In this document: positions 32,201 through 46,172 of the stretch, one piece after another | Layout: each line of letters begins with the position of its first letter | Numbering within the stretch: position 1 is the stretch's first letter | DNA from: Aphrocallistes beatrix | Lineage: Eukaryota; Porifera; Hexactinellida; Sceptrulophora; Aphrocallistidae | Length of the DNA stretch: 64,000 bases | Assembly: GCA_963281255.1 (NCBI GenBank) | Contig: OY725494.1 | Span: 62,001 to 126,000 of the forward strand | Direction: 5' to 3' | Made by a program: the position numbers and the translations under genes | Notes under the pieces: model-generated | Told to the model about the DNA's origin: nothing | The model's input: only the letters and a program-made list of their open reading frames with translations | The model's database searches: none

Positions 32201-33534
32201 GGATTATTGTTGTCTTCTCGATATATCCAATAATGTAAATTTATTCAATTCGTATTAATTAAAAGCTTACACTCATGAATTTTGATTGTCTAGACCCCAC
32301 CTCTGAAATGGACCCGAAATGAAGTCATACAGAGCCATTCCAGAGGTGGGATCTTAACTATTATCATACACTAGTGTCAGGTTTTTCACCCTACACTATT
32401 TTATATCGTCTTAAAATGCTCTGTTTTAATAATTAGGTAATTTTTCGAAATGACTGTTCTATTACTCGTATACTGTATATTAAGTTAACTGGAAAAATGT
32501 GCTTTCTAGTGGTCAAGAGAATTGCTTGCAGAAAGGAAATTAGGTACTTTTCCATGCAGGTAGGCAGGTGAAAGAAATAAAACTGTTATGATTATCATTC
32601 AAAAAAATATGATTACGATCAACACTAATAATGAACTTTAAATATTTGTAATATTTAATTATTCAAAAATGAAAATATGAGATGTAATACAAATATTACA
32701 TTTTAGTATTTTACAAAGCTATGTATTTTTACCGAATATGGAAGTTTTAGACTTAGGATAGAAACGGGAATTTATCTTTTGTCAGTTCAATTTTGTCATT
32801 ATATCAGCTTACAAAATGATCTAAATTCACCTACATTCAATCCACGTTTGACGTAAATGAAAACAGAATGTGCTTAGAAAGGGTATCAGGTGGATGATGT
32901 GCTTTGAAATATGTCAACCTCATATCGATCTGGAAGAATATGATCCAAAAATAGGAACTAAAATCATGATTTTTATAATGGGCGGCGCTACACCTATTTC
33001 TAATTAGGTCCACACCTGTTTAATTCAAAGTACAATTACTAGTAATATCTAAATGATTTCTACCTTTTACTGTCTACATTTGTGTCAGACAATTCGAATG
33101 CATATGTGAAATACTTTTATTTGGAAGGAACTACTCATGTATTTTCGTAGTCTAAATAAAGGTTTCGAATCAATTCTCCGAAAGACCTCAAGTCGAAGGA
33201 TTTTTGTAGCTAAATATAGCGATGCAGACCTTGAATAAAATGATTTGATTATTTTAACATTTAAATGTGATTATTCTGCATTATTCTGCTTACATACACT
33301 TACATGATTACGAAATCAAAGATAAAACAACTGTAAGTATTTCTTTAATGGAATAAACCTTGCACTCTAGTATATATTATGCTAGAAGTACACAGGCGTC
33401 AATAAATTTCAAGGAAATGATTCATTAAGCTCTGGATATAGGTTACAGGCTACAAAACAGTCATATATGTCGAGTCGAATAAGAGTAAATCCCAATAATG
33501 TAGAGCGATCAGAAATTTATATAAGAACAGTCAA
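29201..33534. other. Gene-poor AT-rich region upstream of the bZIP gene
   Basis: No supported gene. Small open frames (29228-29440, 29650-29835) have no domain and read as AT-rich chance frames. A hairpin at about 32285-32350 (ACCCCACCTCTGAAATGG against CCATTCCAGAGGTGGG) and CAGGTGCCGCACCTG at 30414-30428 are the only structured sites noticed. Its size and position upstream of a transcription factor make it a candidate regulatory region, but nothing in the sequence proves this. Confidence 0.5.
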
Positions 33535-33700
33535 GTATGACCACCTGTCATGATAATAGTTAAAGGTTAACACCTGTCACTGTAATAGTTAAAGGTTAAC
33601 ACCTGTCACTGTAATAGTAAAGGATGTTAACACCTGTCACTGTAATAGTAAAGGATGTTAACACCTGTCACTGTAATAGTACATGGACACCTGTTTTATA
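33535..33700. repeat. Minisatellite, TTAACACCTGTCACTGTAAT unit
   Basis: Five tandem copies of a 30-34 bp unit TTAACACCTGTCACTGTAAT + AGT(T)AAAGG. The first two intervening spacers are shorter (TTAAAGG) and the last two longer (AAAGGATG), so the array grew by stepwise duplication. A sixth partial copy ends GGACACCTG at about 33690. Confidence 0.85.
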
Positions 33701-33824
33701 ATAATCCAAGGAAATAGCTGTCAATAGTTTAGATCTTTAAACCTGTTATACTCTACCCAGACAATATTTCAAGAAAGTGTTATTTCACATTCAATTATTA
33801 TTAAATGTGTTAATGCTAGAGGGA

Positions 33825-33960
33825 AAAGCTTTTAACCGTAGAATGCCCAGAGGGGACACAGTGTCCCCGATATCGCGGATGTCTCCCAGCCATTTTCTAT
33901 GGCACTGAAGCCATAAAAGTGCGAAGCCATATAAATGCTGGACATTCTACAGTTAAACTG
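33825..33960. repeat. Foldback around AACCGTAGAATGCCCAG
   Basis: TTTTAACCGTAGAATGCCCAG at the left faces the inverted CTGGACATTCTACAGTTAAA at the right. The interior has GGGGACACAGTGTCCCC and AGCCAT repeats. A diverged relative of the end (ACAATGCCCAGAGG) is at about 42018. Probable MITE. Confidence 0.6.
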
Positions 33961-35373
33961 TAAGAGTTACTCTAAATTCAAATTCCTTTTGAATTATAGA
34001 GAATTAAACTAAATTACTCACAAAATATATAACCGTAATCACTTAATGGCACTAAAATAGAGTAATCGTGTTGAAATCTTCCAAAATGGGTAATTCGAAT
34101 ATATAGAAATAAAAAATAGATTCAAATAGAGAGTAACCCTTACTGTTTAGATATATTTTTCTTCAAGAATAGATACATTTTTGTACAAATTGAAAGGGAA
34201 ATAACGCTCTGTTGAAGTAGTATTTTGTCCGGATAGAGTACGCAATAATGTATTATCAGGCTATTTCCTTGTTTACTATATACTACACTAACTACGTATT
34301 GATAATGTAATAAAACGGTAAGTGGCAAATATTTATATAGAATGCTACCGTTTGATATCACAAACCTTTGGCTCTCGAACATCAAGTCCTTCCACGTCTA
34401 AATATTCGTCTGTCTTGATTCGTTTGGCTGGAAACTCCTGTATGGCTGTACGTAAACGAGATGGCAAATTACATCCTTTATCATCCATATACGTATTCTT
34501 CCCCAAAAACAGATCATTTTTATAAATTGAGAGAGCGATATTGTTAGTCATATAAGTTGGAAACAAAATAAAATTTGAAAGTCTTTTCGTCATTAATCCT
34601 CAAAAATGGAATTTAAAATTGTCGAAATATTAAATACAATAAAGGAGCGATCAAACATTTAATACTTACTACGATCAACTTTCGCATAACATAATGTTTG
34701 CCTAATATTGATGCCTGTGAAATGTTCGAAAACTTGCGCAAGTTGCAATAGTGTATTTCCCCAAGAAAAGTTCACATATTTGATCACGCAATTTTATTTG
34801 ATGATCTAATAGAATAAATGCTATTATTAACACACCTTGTGCGATTGGCGCTCTAATTAGGTTCTGAGCACACATCAAAACCAATAAATCTACACAACTT
34901 AAACTGATAACAATGTATTTCCTTAAGCAATAGACCACAAATATTTTCCTATTGTAGTTATAAACAATTTCAAGAGTACTCAAATATTAATTATTTGGTT
35001 CCTAATCATTTTTTGGTGCAAATCTCTCATCCAAGTGCGCGTGATATATTTTTATTAATTAGCTAATTAAGCAATAACTACCTATCCGATTAGTAATTAC
35101 CCCATTTTATTCAATTATTCCCTTCCGATTACCACATTTTAAATGTCTCCATATTCTATAATAATCAACACAGAATCTAATCATTTGAGGATTAATTAAA
35201 AGTCGAAAAACTGAAATTTCTAATTTTTAAAAAAAGGTGACAATGACGTCATAATTCCATGATGAGTAACACATTTCTGAGGTCAGAACTTAGTGGAGCC
35301 ACAGCCAAAAGAAATGCCAACATCAGCTTTCTGTGCCTGGCAGTTTCTTCGATCAATTCGTTATATATATATA
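33961..35373. other. AT-rich region without supported gene
   Basis: Apart from the doubtful frame at 34345-34593, I see no exon. A minus-strand frame at 34702-34983 encodes a hydrophobic stretch (VVYCLRKYIVISLSCVDLL) but has no recognisable domain. Confidence 0.4.
34345..34593 (-). CDS. Hypothetical short ORF or exon, function unknown
   Basis: An 82-codon minus-strand frame starts MTKRLSNFILFPTY and is rich in charged residues in its second half (SRLRTAIQEFPAKRIKTDEY), unlike the chance frames around it. A GT donor-like site follows the codons for REPK at about 34367. It may be one exon of an unrecognised gene. I do not recognise a family, and no partner exon was found with confidence. Confidence 0.25.
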   Translation of the reverse strand: MTKRLSNFILFPTYMTNNIALSIYKNDLFLGKNTYMDDKGCNLPSRLRTAIQEFPAKRIKTDEYLDVEGLDVREPKVCDIKR

Positions 35374-35516
35374 CAGTGGCGTGGCTATGGGGGGGCCTAG
35401 GCCCCCCCAAAATTTTTACAATTTACTAATTTAACCTACTACACTTTTTCAAGTGGGCATATATGTGGCGTCTTGATCTTGAGGCCCCCCAAATTTTTTC
35501 ACCTGGCCACGCCACT
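35374..35516. mobile_element. MITE, CAGTGGCGTGGCTATG family
   Basis: 143 bp with inverted ends CAGTGGCGTGGC and GCCACGCCACTG and internal G/C runs (GGGGGGGCC...GGCCCCCCC). Bounded by TA repeats. The CAGTGGCG terminus is a common end of Tc1/mariner- or hAT-type MITEs in animals. It is inserted in or next to an AT microsatellite. Confidence 0.75.
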
Positions 35517-35538
35517 GTATATATATATATATATATAC

Positions 35539-35618
<80 letters not shown>

Positions 35619-35637
35619 GTATATATATATATATATA
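35517..35637. repeat. (AT)n microsatellite
   Basis: About 120 bp of alternating TA with three TACGTA interruptions. The MITE just before it is flanked on its left by more TATATA, so the element probably inserted into a pre-existing AT run. Confidence 0.95.
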
Positions 35638-37192
35638 AACAAATAAATATTAATTGAGTTTAATCGTAAGGATAATATTGAATGAACAGTGAAACATCTT
35701 TTGAATGCATTTTATTACGAATGTTCAAACAAAAACAAGTAGTTTTAAGACAAATAAAAGATATGTTTACATATTCGAATATAAAATAATCAATCCGAAG
35801 CGTCGATGTTCAATAAAATCTAAAAAACATGTCATAATATTTTACAATCTTTAATAAAAGTCTTTCAAATATAAAAGGCAAAACATGGAATTGATAGCAC
35901 AATTGAAACAAATAAATATAAAATAACAAGTCTACATTACCCAAACTGTACTTACAAATTGTACATTGTTGCGAGTAGAAAAATGTTGTTAAATCATCCC
36001 ATCTCGCCCACAAGTTCAATCAATACTGAATGGTAGACCAATTATTACTGCACGTAGGCATATTAATGTTTTCTGGTCCATACGTGGATAGCAATTAGGG
36101 GGTGACAAACTATTATTAAGAATTATCACGATATGTAACAATGCATTGAATTTTACATTCTAGTGAGATTTTATCAGGAACTAAAAACCCTTGAAATCAT
36201 CATTTTGAGAAATAGATTGAACGGTCTTTCAGTAAAAATGTTCTTTTATGTAAACAATGATTTTAGAGCTACTAAGCTATATTGTATAGACAATAAAATT
36301 AATTTCGGTCACAAAACACGATTATTTTGGATCATTTTCGTGAGCTAACATTTGTGAAATGTGAAAACATGAATATATGGAAATGGAAATGGAAATGGAA
36401 AAGATGCCTCAAATGACCTTGGATGTATAGGTTGAGAGCGATGTGATGTTAATTGTAAGATTTATATTAGTGATGCAGCAAAACTAACAAATTCAAAACG
36501 ATTTTGTTGTCTACAAATTAGTTTTGAAAATTTTAGTTTCGCTACATTACAATTATGGAATCTGTATAATTGTGTTCTATCCAGGCTTACACTTTACGCC
36601 ATGTCATGACACATTAGAATTATTTGGGATTGAGATTATTAAAGTGATTTCATAGTGATCGTCTCTGGAAAGAATTGATTTTTAGATCTTGCTATGGAGA
36701 TTTCAATCAACCTTAGATAATAGTAAATTTGAACCTCAAATAAAGTCCAATTCTTTACAGAGATAATTATCTTACTGAATGACTACTCTACCCTCAGGCC
36801 CAAATACAGCCGACTCCGCTTAATAGGGCCACTGTTTAATCGGGTCATCCGCTTAATCGGGCCACTTTTGGCAGGACCGGAATAGCTCTCACACATAGAA
36901 GCTAATACAAAATATTTTCGGTTAATAGGGTCCTCTGCTTAATCGGGGCAAAATGTCCTCTGACCGATGTGGCCCTATTAAGCGGAGTCGACTGTAATTC
37001 CAATGTGTCATAATACATATGCCGTAAAGTACAAGCCTTGAAAAAACACTTTATTCCTGAACTGAGAGTTCGACTGCATTCCATTCTAACAGAGTATGCT
37101 TTTATTACAACAATGTTATCGATACATCAATATTATGGGATAATATTAATTAGCTACACAGTGGTACAGTACCCTTCACAAAACGCTTGTTT
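35638..37192. other. AT-rich spacer with one MITE, downstream of TRAF
   Basis: No gene seen. It contains a short GGAAAT tetra/hexamer run at 36380-36400 and the MITE at 36807-36994. The part next to 37192 should hold the 3' UTR of TRAF (minus strand). Confidence 0.55.
36807..36994. mobile_element. pogo-like MITE, CAGTCGACTCCGCTTAAT family, copy 1
   Basis: 188 bp bounded by TA. The left end CAGCCGACTCCGCTTAATAG and right end CTATTAAGCGGAGTCGACTG are inverted copies. Interior ATAGCTCTCACACATAGAAG is shared with copies 3 and 4 (49719-49889, 49918-50104); a shorter relative lies at 38114-38266. Confidence 0.85.
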
Positions 37193-40100
37193 TCACCATA
37201 ACCAATAAGGAAGTTTAACATCTGGCTCTGCTGTAACTCGAATGTGAATAGAGTCTTCCTTTGTGTATTGACAGGTTGGAGTGGCTATCTTTAACTCTTC
37301 GTGTGCTATAAATTCGTGGGACCCCCACCCATGTGTACCTCTACTCTGCTCTGGACAGCGAAATGCATTAATGTTGGCTTCACTGGCTTGTATTTCTAAA
37401 TAAATAAAGTGTCATTTTTCTAATATCATAAATATGGGGGAGTAGCTCCTACCTAATAAAGGGGCGCATGCATTTGTCCGAATTTTGAAGTATGCATTTG
37501 TCCGAATTTCATAGTTTGCAAATAAACATCACTCCTAAAAACTGCAAAATCCTAGCAATACAATATATTCCCCGACCAAAATGCCTCAATGGTCCCAAAG
37601 GGGAGCAAGATGCCTCACCTAAAAGGCCTCTACACACACCCCTTTCTTCAGAAAAAAACACTTTTAGGACAAATGCATACTACAAAATTCGGATAAATGC
37701 AGCTCTCCCCTAATAAATACGTTTAATGAATAAGAATTATTTATAACCTAACCTATAGAATGGTGTCTATCATTCTCAATCTGATTGAGGAGAGTGACTG
37801 TAAATTTTCCCTTGAAAGGCCATGGGATATTATGGTCATTCGACCCCTTCATCATGTGTATGAAAACAGACAGGTGGGTGCCTTCCCCTGATTCGTAGCC
37901 ATTCATGTCAGCACTCAAACAGAACTTGTAACCCTCGGGTCCAGAGTAAAATGCGTCCGAAAATACCTCCTCTTCATTCTGCATTTTCTCTTCAATCTAA
38001 AAATAGAATAGCATTGGCAAACTTTGTAAATAATTTATTTCGTGTATTAGATATGTCCGCTTCCGTCATGCGTCATTTGTAAAAATCTAAATGTGGGTTC
38101 TTATCAAATAATACAGTCAACTCCGCTTAATTGAGACAAGTCTCCAAGGAACGGAATGGTTCCCATACATAGAAGCTAATACTAAATTTCATCGGTTTTT
38201 GGGAACTCCGCTTAATCGGGACAAAATATCCGGGACCAAAGTGTACTGATTAAGCAGAGTCACCTGTATATCTAAGATCCTTTTATTATGCAGAATATTC
38301 TTGTGAAATTGCATGAATTCCATTTTTTAAAGTAATGTTTTTATGGTGGCTTATTGTAGTACATTAAATTATTTAAGTTATAATTACATCATAAATGTGC
38401 CATGTAAACGAGATAACGCCATCTTGAGAAGGGAGCGGGTTATGACTGATAGAAACATCCGACATCCTCATGCTACTCAAATCTCCATACGCAAGCGAAT
38501 TCTGATGACACAGAGATGTGTACTGCCCACCGGTTAGCCCAGGGATAAGTGAATAGCCGATCGATCCATTCTCTGTTATATTGCTGACGTCATCCATGGA
38601 ATTGTACACGTTTTTGTGGTCGTGTTTACTATCATGCGTCTGTGTTGTATAAATACCGTCTAAGAAGATGGAATTTGTAACATTGATTATGATAAAAAAG
38701 GGTTTTATTCGTATCAAATGAGTTGGATCAACAAAAGGAACTCTCACCTTCATACGACACGGAATTTAGTCTAGACTGTGTGCTCAATTTCTGCTCTAAC
38801 TGAGCGTACTTGGAATGTAGAGTGACACACATTTTTTCTAAATTCCCCGTGTAACTGAGGATACAGCCTAGATGTAGTTCGAGTTTCTGTTTGAGATGTT
38901 CTGTCATGCCTTTCCTTGGTGAACGGAAATCACATCCAAATCTGAGAACAAAATTAACATGAAAAGTTTGGTTCGTTAAGAAATCTAAATAATCTGAACT
39001 GACTTGGAGTAAGTACATTCAATGCTTGTCTCTGGGCACTCTGTATCCAGGTGATATGGTAGGTTCTTGCGTTCCATGTAAATCCCACACTGATGTTTAC
39101 ACGGTATAGGGAAGTAGAAGCATACCGAATTGTGCTTTTCCAAATCTCGGAATAACAGTTCATCTTTACAATATCTACACTTGAATTTCCTATTTGGACA
39201 TATCTCCTTGGTATGATGGAGCATGTCTTTACGTAATAAGACTATACCGCAGCCTGTGTTACAGATTACTCTACAAAATATGACGAAAAAAAATATTAAA
39301 GAATTTAGTTAACCATTAAATAACAATGGATATTACAAGTTTACTAAAAATTTGAATACATTGACACAATCGTACAAAATGTGAGGGAAGTTCGCTACTT
39401 TTTTTGGAAAGGTTCGTAAAGTTGAATAAATGTGGTTAGATTTTATTCTTTTTAAAACATTTTTAAATTAAAAAATTTAATTAACTTTGACATCATGAAA
39501 AGTAATGTAAACTTTCTCTTACCTATAGTACAGGCAGTTATCAATGTGGTCATTTATTTCGCTTAACTCTCCCTCCCAGGTACAACCTCTCTCTTTCAGA
39601 GGACAGAAAGCTGACTTCTGCAGCAGATATCGTCTTAGGAAACGTTCTTGTATCAAATCTGTCTGAAGTGTTACGTTGTCCATTGGGCACTTGGCAACAC
39701 GTGTATCTCTGTGGAAATGTCTACAGTAGAAAGACATTGAATTTATTCATACATTTCTATAATTGAAATTCGTATCTAAACCCACTATAAATTATGCTCA
39801 GAATCCATTTGTCAATCAGCATAATCATCATCAACAGTAATTATCTGAACTTTATAATTATGATCTAATTCTTTAGATTTAAAAAATGTAAATTCCACTT
39901 ATACTTTCACACTTTAAAGAATGATCTAATTTGACTAAAACTCTTAAACCATTTTAACTAAGAGGTAAACTTTTCACATGCCAATACGTACAAGCATCTC
40001 CTGTTATGAAATTAAAATATCATTATTATGCAATGATTATGAAACGCAGTACAAGCTACTAAGAGTGTAAAATCCTAATTTTCTACCAGTTACATTATTT

Positions 40101-40441
40101 TATTGAGTCAACACTCGTAAGTTGCAACATATTTCATCTTACCTATTATTCTCGTTGATACATTTTTCACAAAATACATGTCCACATTCTACAATAAGCG
40201 TAGGAGACGACAGAATGCCTTTACAAATCGGACAGACAAAATGATCTTCCATTGTCTCCTGAAAGAAGTCTGGGTCATACCCACCATATATATTCCCTAC
40301 TCTCACGAAAAGTAGTGCGTTTTTGTCATCAGGTGTTTGGCGAAGTGAACTCGTGTGGTCACTACTGTTGGGGAAAGTGCATGTGCGAGAAAATGGGTGA
40401 ATCTCATTGTAGCTTCCACTTGAACTTGCGCTACTCATCAA
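37193..40441 (-). CDS. TRAF family signalling adaptor (RING, TRAF zinc fingers, coiled coil, MATH)
   Basis: Seven minus-strand exons (40441-40143, 39720-39523, 39270-39004, 38941-38748, 38659-38388, 37996-37753, 37395-37193) give 558 residues. The RING has Cys70, Cys73, Cys86, His88, Cys91, Cys94 and ends CPMD, the Asp-ending form usual in TRAFs. TRAF-type zinc fingers follow (CPLKERGCTWEGELSEINDH, CPNRKFKCRYCKDE, CPETSIECTY). A coiled coil sits around LEKMCVTLHSKYAQLEQKL. The MATH/TRAF-C domain has FYSGPEGYKFCL, MNGYESGEGTHLSVF and PWPFKGKFTVTLLNQ. TRAFs link TNF-receptor and IL1/Toll-type receptors to NF-kB and JNK. All junctions are GT-AG and in phase. The TRAF-C start is short (WHIYD joins directly to IEEKMQNEE), lacking part of the loop seen in vertebrate TRAFs. 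Which vertebrate TRAF is closest cannot be settled here. Confidence 0.93.
37461..37711. mobile_element. MITE, TTTGTCCGAATTTT family, copy 2
   Basis: About 250 bp inside the last TRAF intron, with ends GCATTTGTCCGAATTTT and AAAATTCGGATAAATGC. Near-identical to 9108-9350, same orientation, so the family has been active recently. Confidence 0.85.
38114..38266. mobile_element. pogo-like MITE, CAGTCGACTCCGCTTAAT family, shortened relative
   Basis: The left end CAGTCAACTCCGCTTAATTG and right end GATTAAGCAGAGTCACCTG are diverged inverted repeats bounded by TA. It lies in a TRAF intron (37997-38387) and is shorter and more decayed than the other copies. Confidence 0.75.
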
Positions 40442-40826
40442 TAAATGTATTCTACAATGTGTTACTCAATAAATAAATAAAAATCAATTTAATTTTTATA
40501 CTAGATGGGGGGGGGGGGGGAGGGGGGGATGTTAAATTATAAATATTCAATTTTTCATAAAAATATCATAATTATTTGTATGCGATAAGACGACATCTTT
40601 CTAGGAATTTCTACCTCACCCGATATCTTATATTTCCCAATGCATGAATATTAATGAGTGTTAGAATTTTTCACAAATGCATGCTAATACATAGACAAGT
40701 TAAACTAGATAATTACATAATCACCAATATTAGTGTTCACACTCTATATATACATACATACATACTAGTATATCCTCTAAAATAATCAATGTAAACTTGT
40801 ATACATACATCCATTAACTCTCTTCT
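40442..40826. other. TRAF promoter side / Rab1 3' flank with G-run
   Basis: This is the 5' flank of TRAF and 3' flank of Rab1 (both minus strand). A run of G interrupted by one A lies at 40506-40528 and could form a G-quadruplex. TATATACATACATACATAC lies at about 40745. No gene. Confidence 0.55.
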
Positions 40827-43714
<2,888 letters not shown>

Positions 43715-46003
43715 ATGTCAGAAAGTACGTCAACACTCGATATTCGTCATCGAATCCGTCATATACGGCAGGTTTCCGCACGTCGCATTTCAACGAATGA
43801 AATTCCAACGCTCTATTTCACACTCCACTCAACCGTGCAGCCTGAAAGAGTTATTTACACCAGCGAAACGCACCACGAATCTCGTAATCCAACATGGAAA
43901 AAATTCACAGACCCAGATGCCTTTGATCATATCTATGGTGGTGATTCCTGTTTTATTCTACGTATCTGGGGTGGAGATCGAAGTCGAGCCCGCTTGCTAT
44001 TAGAGTGGAGAGTCGACCTGAATGAGTTGGTCGGGGTTGAAGAGCATAGGGTAGGAGTGGTTTCATCGTCCAATTTGGTTTTATTCTCACTGAGTAACGC
44101 AAACAAAAGCAATCTTCTCTTCACGGACAAAACTTTGGTCGAAGGATTGAAAGTGGTGACATATGAAGTTGGTAAGTTTTTGGTTTGTAGGGAAGAGGGT
44201 TTTGTATTTTATATTAGATGAACCATGGATAATACAAGTCTCTTAACTCGAACGATTTCTGCTTTTTTTAAAAAAATACCCAGTAAATTAGGTATGTCCC
44301 AGGTTTTGGTTAAAATTCCTCTAGACACCCAAGGTCCAAGTCTATACCTCAAAATATGAATTTATCTTCACTCATTCACGTAACTATCCCAGTCTATGTG
44401 AGTACACCCTCTCTCTCTAGATCAGTCTTTCGCTCAAGACATATCCAATTCCTACCGAGCTTCCACCACCTACACATTTCACACCTTACAAAGTCTCACT
44501 CAGCTAGACACAGCAGTTAATACCGAGAAAAGAAGAATTAGAAACTTTCGTCTGAGAATTCAGTCCAGATTACAAACTGAGAGAAATGAACACGAAGAGT
44601 GTGAACATATAAAGTACCGGATAGGACAGCTGAGGAAGAGGAATGGGGAGCTCACTCAGTTAGTTGAGAAGAGGAAGATAGAACTACAAGAAATAAGCGG
44701 GAAAGTGCGTTTTTAGGATATCATATACAGTAGAACTCGGCTATTAGTACGTACTCATTTCTCTGAACCAAAATTCATTTATATAGATAGATTCCCATGT
44801 AACATCAACTCGGTTAGTGCGTACTTACGGACTCGAAATCTATGGGCCATTTTGGAATTCTAGGAGGGGCTCAGCCCTAAAATTTGTATTGCGTCTATGG
44901 GCTATCTTCGAATCCAGGGGGCTCGAGCCCCCCTGGATTCGGCGCCTATGCTTACGGATAGGGGCGATCGCAGGAATTTCCCGAGCCCAGGGCGAGGCGG
45001 GGCCAAAGAAAAAAAAATCCGGGGCTCTTGCTATGATTTGACTTAGGTCGGTCCAATGAAATCCGAGGTCGCAGAATCAAACTCGGGGCAAATTTCCCGG
45101 ATACCCCCCCCCCCTGGGACCCCCTGTATAGATAGTACTTTTTTCCGCTTTCCAATCTTATCCGAGTTCTACTTTATTCCAAGGCATCCATGGTTAAATA
45201 TAACTCAAATCATTATTTAGGTTCGAGCACAGGAATCAATGCTCCATCAAAATATCGAAGATCTCAGTTCTAACCATCAAACGCTTCAAGACCGTAAAGA
45301 ACGGAATTCAGCACGTAAATCGCATCTGATGCACCATTTAAACTCGATAACACATCGCCGCTTATCTCTCATTAATGATTTAGGCAATATCTATGAAATT
45401 GTCATTCCTAATGATCCGCCTCCAGGCCTTTTAAAAGATGAATCTCTCCAGGAAATCTTTCTACCCACCATTTTAAGTGTACCGTTACCCCGACAGAGCA
45501 CGATTAATCACACCTACATCCCTGACTTACGTATAAACACATCACTCGGTTTTGTTGTACACATTGTCTCATTGCTAGAACTCATTTTAAGATTGCCTCT
45601 TCGGTTTCCAGTCACTTTCTATGGGTCACAGTCTTTGATTAAAAACCAATCGACTCTAACTGGAGACGAATTCCATGAAGCGCCTCTGTTTTTCAAACGG
45701 AAAGGCGACTTATCCATTAACAAACTTGAGCATGCTCTTTTTCTATTGAACCATGATCTGATACAGATTCGGCAACATCTCGGTTTGCCGACTAACGACT
45801 TCAAAGCTACTTTAAAAAATCTACTGTCCCTGTTTTCAGAGACAGAGTTGTGTCTGAAAAGACTTGGAGAGAGTAGAGCCATTCAGAATGAGCAGATCTT
45901 GAGACAGGACAATCAGGAAGAAGTGGATTTAATGATGTTTACGGAGGTGAACGGATTTCAAGATGTAGCTTCACCAGAAACCCCCGATTTGATTAAAACT
46001 TAA
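43715..46003 (+). CDS. UVRAG: UVRAG/Vps38-like subunit of the class III PI3-kinase complex
   Basis: Three exons (43715-44171, 44421-44704, 45221-46003) give 507 residues (human about 700, the difference being the C-terminal disordered tail). UVRAG joins VPS34, VPS15 and Beclin 1 in complex II, acting in endosome and autophagosome maturation. The N-terminus starts with a basic stretch (RHRIRHIRQVSARRI), then a C2 domain (LYFTLHSTV, ESRNPTWKKF, RLLLEWRVDLNEL). Exon 2 and the start of exon 3 form a long coiled coil with many Glu, Arg and Gln. The C-terminal BARA-like part has RINTSLGFVVHIVSLLELIL and LRLPLRFPVTFYGSQSLI, typical of UVRAG/Vps38. Junctions are GT-AG and in phase. A MITE abuts the start codon and a nested pair fills intron 2. 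Confidence 0.93.
44728..45174. mobile_element. Nested MITEs in UVRAG intron 2
   Basis: A CAGTAGAACTCGGCTATTAG left end and an inverted TATCCGAGTTCTACTT right end bound about 447 bp. The interior (about 44833-45124) is unrelated to copy 1 at 43491-43672 and is GC-rich (GGCGAGGCGGGGCC, CCCCCCCCCTGGGACCCCC). It also has its own inverted strings (GAATCCAGGGGGCTCGAGCC against CCCCTGGATTC). The simplest reading is a second element inserted in the pogo-like one. Confidence 0.65.
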
Positions 46004-46172
46004 TTTATTCTCAGAAGTTGTTGCAGTATATATATTGTGCCAGTTGATTGATATAAGTGAGAGGTGTTGGTATGTTATAAAATTCGTTTTTTGATGCAGA
46101 ATACTTTTTATACTTAATTTGAAAATCTTTACTATTAGCCTGTCACAGTTCAATATAACTAACGTAGGTTTA

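Noticed and set aside
34702-34983. Hydrophobic minus-strand frame as a membrane protein
   Set aside because: AT-rich composition, no start context or splice partner, no recognisable family.
35463-35657. Frame encoding a long YIYIYI repeat
   Set aside because: Chance translation of the AT microsatellite.
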